The translations under genes were made by a program, and so were the position numbers. 64,000 nt of DNA, taken from Cristatella mucedo. Lineage: Eukaryota; Bryozoa; Phylactolaemata; Cristatellidae. Below the pieces are notes generated by a model. The model worked only from the letters and a program-made list of their open reading frames with translations. It was not told the origin of the DNA and did no database searches. Numbering within the stretch: position 1 is the first letter of the stretch; each line of letters opens with the position of its first letter. Location: positions 1 to 64,000 of the forward strand of contig WPIO01000084.1 of assembly GCA_009760855.2 (NCBI GenBank). Direction: 5' to 3'. Positions 59,319 to 64,000 of the stretch are shown here, in pieces.

Positions 59319-59384
<66 letters not shown>

Positions 59385-59962
59385 GGAAAAAGGTTGGCAT
59401 ATACGGAGCAAGAGATTGAGCGACAGGAAATCACCTAATACAGAAATTGGGCTGAACAGATGCAGGAAAAGTTGGAGTGCCTGAGGTGGGAGTGAGCGCG
59501 AGTGCAACTGTTGCATATTGTGGTTAAATGAGCAAGCAAGCTAAAAGAATGCCAGAGAGACCAACTGAATGAACGTGAGAGCGAAAGCTACACAGAGACA
59601 GAAAAGAAAACAGATATAAATCTTGTTTAGTAATTCCGTAATACTTGAATATCAGTAAGTATATTGTGGCCTTGAGTATTTGAAAGTGAAGGAAATCCTG
59701 TGCTGTAAAACCACCGGTCAATATTCTTAGTTAACACCGTTGTTTTTATAAAGAAATTATTGGGTTAGGACACTTTACAGGTAGCAAGTGAGCTTTGGCT
59801 GTCTCATCGACTGCATGTGGAAATGCTGACCTCGCATAGCTGCCTCAGCTTTGAACTTTTAGGTTCGACGGGTGCAATTGGTGCTGGTGCGACAAAGGAG
59901 GCGTTGCAGCGTGCACACTAAAGGCATGTTTTGCCATTCAAAAACACAAGCTTTCCAGATAG
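58595..59962 (+). CDS. Secreted pacifastin-type serine protease inhibitor, diverged paralogue
   Basis: Exons 58595-58755 and 59863-59962, phase-2 intron of 1107 bases in the same Trp codon as the arm copies, 86 residues. Signal peptide 1-21 (LLLVALICTVL core), propeptide ending Pro-Ala-Lys-Arg (residues 31-34), then Cys-x9-Cys-Asn-x-Cys-x-Cys-x2-Gly-x4-Cys-Thr-x3-Cys. The reactive-loop hexapeptide CTLKAC is unchanged while most other mature residues differ. That suggests constraint on target specificity and framework, with the rest free to vary. Exon 2 is 100 bases as in the arms, and the stop and a splice donor (59984) 21 bases after it are conserved. The intron holds a minus-strand LINE family B end (58823-59145) and an (AG)n run, which account for its greater length. 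Confidence 0.83.
58823..59145 (-). mobile_element. LINE family B end in pacifastin intron
   Basis: Starts with TAATGTCATGTAATG (a decayed repeat tail) and carries the family B 3' UTR and part of the C-terminal coding end (AATTGTGGAAGCGAGTTCCA), opposite to the gene. Absent from the introns of the arm copies. Confidence 0.72.
59300..59384 (+). repeat. (AG)n microsatellite
   Basis: AG repeat with one interruption near 59321, inside the pacifastin intron. The overlapping Arg-Glu and Ser-Leu frames are artefacts. Confidence 0.97.
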
Positions 59963-59984
59963 AAAAGAGTCGGGAGACGCATGG

Positions 59985-61810
59985 TAAGCTTACCAATTTT
60001 ATAGTGAAAAACTCATCATCTGAACTTTTTAACTTTTCGCGATCAGCGAAAGTATCTTAAAAATGAAAGATAGTCAAGAAGTTGGTCACAATTGCAGGAA
60101 ACAGTAAGGCTTTGTAGTAGGTCGTGGAGTAGCGAATTCATAAGTCGTGCTAATATTGCATTGTATTCTTTCACATGTTGGCTGCCTCAGCTGACAACTT
60201 CCAGTTGCAAAAAAACAGAACTCAAAATAGGATCAAACCATAACTGCCTGATCGGTAATATTTAGATGCTGTAAATAATAGCTTCTCGGGGAGATAAACG
60301 CGGTGTAAAAGCCTTTACAAGGTTGCTAATATTTGCATACACTACTTTTAGAGTGTTCTTTAGGAGAGAGAATGCCAGTAGACCCTCCACAAGAAAGCCG
60401 GACAATAACAATTTTTTTCAAGCAAGGAAAAACCATGCAATCACAAAGTGTGACTCGGTTTTCTCACACTGACATAATTCCTGGGAAATACTACCCTTAA
60501 AAGGTGAAAAACAAGGGCAACAATTTGTTTTAAGGGCATGTAGTATTCTTGTATATATTGCAATGGTGGTGCGAGCTAGACTAGGCAAATTACGGTGGTT
60601 AGCTGTTATCCGCGATTATTAGATTTTGCGATTGTTCACGTTAATGAGATTATGCGATAATTTATCTCTGAGGCCTCATAAAAGGCCGGCGCCCAGAGAG
60701 AGGGGGCAGTGAGTATTCGAGACTCGGGGTATGGCATTGGAGCTGACCTTAGGTGTATTGTCGTTGGAGCAGGTCTGTAACCGTCTGCTACTGTTAAATA
60801 TAATTTTTTCTGCATAGTGGATACGAACTTGATAAGTTAAAGTTTGAGTGCTCGCCGTCACTGCTGCGTTGCTGCTACTGTCGGCATACCTGCATGCATT
60901 GGTGCAGCATGTGAGATGCAGTGCTGCCGTGAAGCCATTCACCAATCAATGGCCGAGAAAATTACTGTAGTTTATTAACGAAGCCGACAAACAGAACATA
61001 GACCGTATCCAAATACGGACAAACAACAAGCAACAAACGGGTCTAATATATAGTAGTCCTAAATGATTATTATTGGATGAGCAAGCCGTCATGCACATTA
61101 ATCTTACTTTTCTTTCCGATCATGCTCAGATTAGTCTTGATCAGCTGTACCTGGTGTGGCCTTGGCAGAGGTCTATTGGCCTAGGTACAACCAATCAGCT
61201 GTAGTCTGCAGCTCCGAGAATAGCTGGTCTCCTGAGTCAGTCAGTGATGCACTTCAGGTCAAGGTGAAATCGTCCGGCACAATGGCTGTGAAGCGGATTC
61301 AGTCAATACAGCCCATACAAGTAACTAGCTGTGCTACAAGGTTCACGCTTTGCCATTATTCGTAGCGATTTCAGCTGAGACCAGCATAGTCCATGAGCGT
61401 TTTTGTGGCCTAGTTCTGATCGGACGTGGAGACCACACATCATCTTCGTAATGATAGCACTTCATACAATGTTGCACATCATACGCTAATTTTTCAAATT
61501 GATCTGGTCTATCAGTTCGAAATGCGGGCTAGCCATAATGTTGTCAGAATTTTTTTTCAGAACTTTTCCTTAATTATAGTTAGACCCGAGATAGTAGTGC
61601 TAAATCATTTTCTGGGTCTTTCTTTCACTGATAACGAAAGTGCTTACTTGCAATATGCGAATGTGCAGTATGCAGCTGATGGTGCTAGATTTTGGTAATG
61701 GTAACGAAGCACAACCTTGTAATTGTACCTTGATTTAAAGCACGAACGACAGGTACAAACATTAGTTGCATATTATGTATTATTTACAATAATCTTGGCT
61801 TTGTTCTTTG
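59985..61810. other. Putative 3'-UTR intron, no gene
   Basis: No gene recognised. It is partly alignable with left arm 4500-5520 but expanded. A hairpin-forming inverted repeat (AATACTACCCTTAAAA against TTTTAAGGGCATGTAGTATT) lies at about 60488-60555. A CCAATCAG motif is at about 61192. Confidence 0.35.
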
Positions 61811-61813
61811 TAG

Positions 61814-61983
61814 GCCTCGACATAAGCGATCAGAAAATGTCGGTGGAGTTGACTGTTGACCTATGTAATTGTTCAACTGCTTCCACCCCAAGCCTGCTCG
61901 ACTCTTTCAAACAGTGGACTGGGAGAGCTGTGATTATAAGTTAATAGCAGCGCATATATATTGCTATGGTTAAGAGGAATAAA
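61814..61983 (+). other. Possible non-coding third exon with poly(A) signal
   Basis: Begins after TTCTTTGTAG (acceptor ending 61813), at the place aligned with 5526 in the left arm, and has AATAAA at 61978-61983. Similarity to the arm copies continues to about 62050. It would complete a three-exon pacifastin transcript with the last intron in the 3' UTR. This is inferred from conservation only. Confidence 0.35.
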
Positions 61984-62050
61984 AAAGTATGTAACTGTTT
62001 GCTGAATACGTTACCATCACTGTATCGCCGATTACCGATTTAGTACATCA

Positions 62051-63439
62051 TTGTTTACCAGAATTAAAAGTTTATGTAAAAACAGGAGTCTAGCATAGGA
62101 TTCCCTCAGCAAAGCTCCTCTGCGAGAGGCTGAGTAGTGGCGGTTGAAACTGGGCAATTGCATTCAGGTCACGTCTTAAGCATAGGATTACTTCAGCAAA
62201 GCATTGCTATACATCCACCAGAGGTTAGGTGGTGCCGGTGTAACGATGGGTTCATAGTCATGGCGTCCTCGAAAAAGCTTTTAGTTGCAGCACACTAAAG
62301 TTTAAAAAGAAGGCAGCCTTAGGACGCCAAGATGGACATGAAAAACATAATTATGCTACCGCTATTTCATTTTCTAGAGTGTGCCACAGTGTCCTGGCTA
62401 CCCCACTTGCCAATTAGATCCTTAAATGTATTGAAACCACCTTATAGTCTTATCAGGAGTGATATTATTTTATAATAACTGCAGCTATTGTATGAACTAC
62501 ATTTGCCATTCAATGAAAGCCGCTCGCATATCCACAAATTCCCTCATACATCTCACGGAGCAACGCAGCTATGAGTACTCGTGAGTCATCATTTATCCAT
62601 AAAGGGTCAGTTTGCTTTTGTTGAGCCGAGCGAATCAGACAGGTAGGCAAACATATCAAATTCAGCTTAAGCATTCCATCACAACTAAACAGATCTTATC
62701 AAAATGGTCAGATTTCTTGGTCGAACCTACTATCAACGAATGCTTCTGAAAATGTACACATTTGGTGGAAAAATTTGAGTGCATTTATGGTTCAAAAAGA
62801 TCTGAAATGGTGTCTCCAACTTTTTCAAACTTCTTCAGCCCTTTTAGATTTGTAGTAAATCTCCAATAACGTAGCTATTCCAGCTCGGCTATTGAAATCA
62901 TCTACAAACCAATTGAATGTAAATATTCATGTAGAGTTCATTCAGCTAGCTGGATACCGTGCCACTCCATTCAAAAAATTCCGCCGCATCATCTACACGG
63001 CTCACACTATGCAACTCAAAGACATTTGCATCCGGATTTTGCTACATAATGTAAAGTAAGGTGACTATCGCTGGAAAGTCATCTGAGATTTGTAAATGGC
63101 GTCAGTTCGTAGAGAATCGAAATGCACTTAGTCACAGTAAAATGAAAAGAACGGAAGAATGTGAAAGAATGTTGGAAAGAGATATAGCAAGACAACGATA
63201 TATATACATTGATTTTAGGCTTTTTCTTGACAAAGCCAAAACAGTTAGTCTGTAGGGAAAACGGTAAAAAGAGATGCCCAACTTTGAAGTACTGTTGCAG
63301 GCTTTGAAGGAAGAAAAATTAAAAACGTAACTCGACAGAGTATTGTACGAGTATTGTAGTCGTTCTAAGACCTCATTTATATAAAAGCAGAAGAATGATA
63401 GCCGCTCTCACTCCAGACTTTAATGAGCTACTCGAATCG
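62051..63439. other. No gene recognised
   Basis: Short frames only. No repeat from the rest of the window was recognised. Confidence 0.35.
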
Positions 63440-63620
63440 AAAACCTTGGTTGTGGACTGCTAGAACCTCGAAGTCGATAAGGTTTTTGGTGCCAGAGTAG
63501 TGCCGGTCTTCGTGAAGTGGTGGAACATGGCATCAGCACGTCCGTGAGTAACAAACAGAGATGCAAAGCTTTGCACCAGCTGTAAGTGGTACTAACGAGA
63601 ACAGGCTGAGTAGCCTTATG
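63440..63620 (-). pseudogene. Possible LINE family A C-terminal relic
   Basis: The minus strand contains CAGCTGGTGCAAAGC and a later ATCGACTTCGAGGTT. Both match positions in the family A ORF2 C-terminal region in the right order, but identity is low and frames are broken. The remaining 63621-64000 shows nothing recognisable. Confidence 0.35.
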
Positions 63621-64000
63621 CAAGCTGCTTCACTAGAGAACTAGCTGGCGGCGATGGTACAGAGGTGCCCTAGTGCTGCAGACGAGTAGATAGCATTTGG
63701 GAGGCCGGGCGAGTATTGCTGCATGGATTCCGAGATATAAAATAGCAGTGCTCTTGACATCTAATCCTGTGGCCAGCAATTAGTCTATTGTAGATAATCT
63801 GACTATCTTTTCAAGCAAGCACTTTCCTTCCATCTTTAAACTGGTTTGCATGGCAGGCAGTTCAAACGGTGTCTATCGCTGTATGTGTTCGTATCCACAG
63901 ATTCCTCACTAACTTCGAAGCTTCTAAGCAGGGTTACCTGTGCTGCAATATTTACTACCTCATATCGATAAAGAAATATTAGTATGTTATCGTACTTCAA

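Noticed and set aside
60676-60945. 89-codon minus-strand frame near a GC-richer patch
   Set aside because: No domain, no splice or poly(A) context, and no copy elsewhere to test conservation.

Overview
The window looks like nuclear DNA of an invertebrate animal. It is AT-rich and gene-poor, its coding pieces are short exons with GT-AG introns, and it carries at least two non-LTR (CR1/L2-like) retrotransposon families, a tRNA-derived SINE, and relics of hAT and pogo/Tigger transposases. It has no operons and no bacterial-style genes. The phylum cannot be fixed from the sequence. Pacifastin inhibitors are best known from arthropods, but the repeat families are not diagnostic.

The dominant feature is nested inverted duplication. 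(1) Bases 1-12483 and 15867-28525 are the two arms of a giant palindrome (arms about 12.5 kb, near-identical over most of their length). Its unlike centre (12484-15866) contains a perfect 53-bp palindrome at 14291-14343. (2) A second, more diverged inverted pair runs 28551-33557 against 42367-48211. It shares sequence with the inner end of the first palindrome's left side. (3) Inside that pair lies a small palindrome (39188-40365 against 40383-42357). Its middle reproduces just the outermost 0.5 kb of the giant palindrome's arms, placed back to back. (4) An older, badly diverged inverted pair, 49300-50790 and 57900-62050, corresponds to the 2.8-6.1 kb part of the giant arm.

The only genes that look intact encode small secreted pacifastin-type serine protease inhibitors. 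There is one in each giant arm (3534-4476 plus; 23899-24841 minus; identical in the coding exons I compared) and a diverged paralogue at 58595-59962. All three keep the signal peptide, a dibasic Lys-Arg site, the six-cysteine pattern, one phase-2 intron at the same codon, and a TATA box plus initiator at the same spacing. A relic of a PHD-finger 3' end lies upstream of each copy, so the duplicated unit was larger than the inhibitor gene.

The rest is transposable-element debris. There are hAT pseudogenes (1591-2489; 26016-26914), Tigger-like pseudogenes (8739-9128; 19248-19634), SINEs (9745-9937; 18440-18632), many copies of a CR1/L2-like LINE with (ATT)n tails (here family A), a second LINE with (ACATT)n tails (family B), and long (CT)n/(GATA)n microsatellites. 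One family A LINE (41483-42290) interrupts one arm of the small palindrome while the other arm keeps the empty site. Another (34112-36055) is inserted inside an older LINE of opposite orientation. The remaining stretches hold nothing I could recognise.
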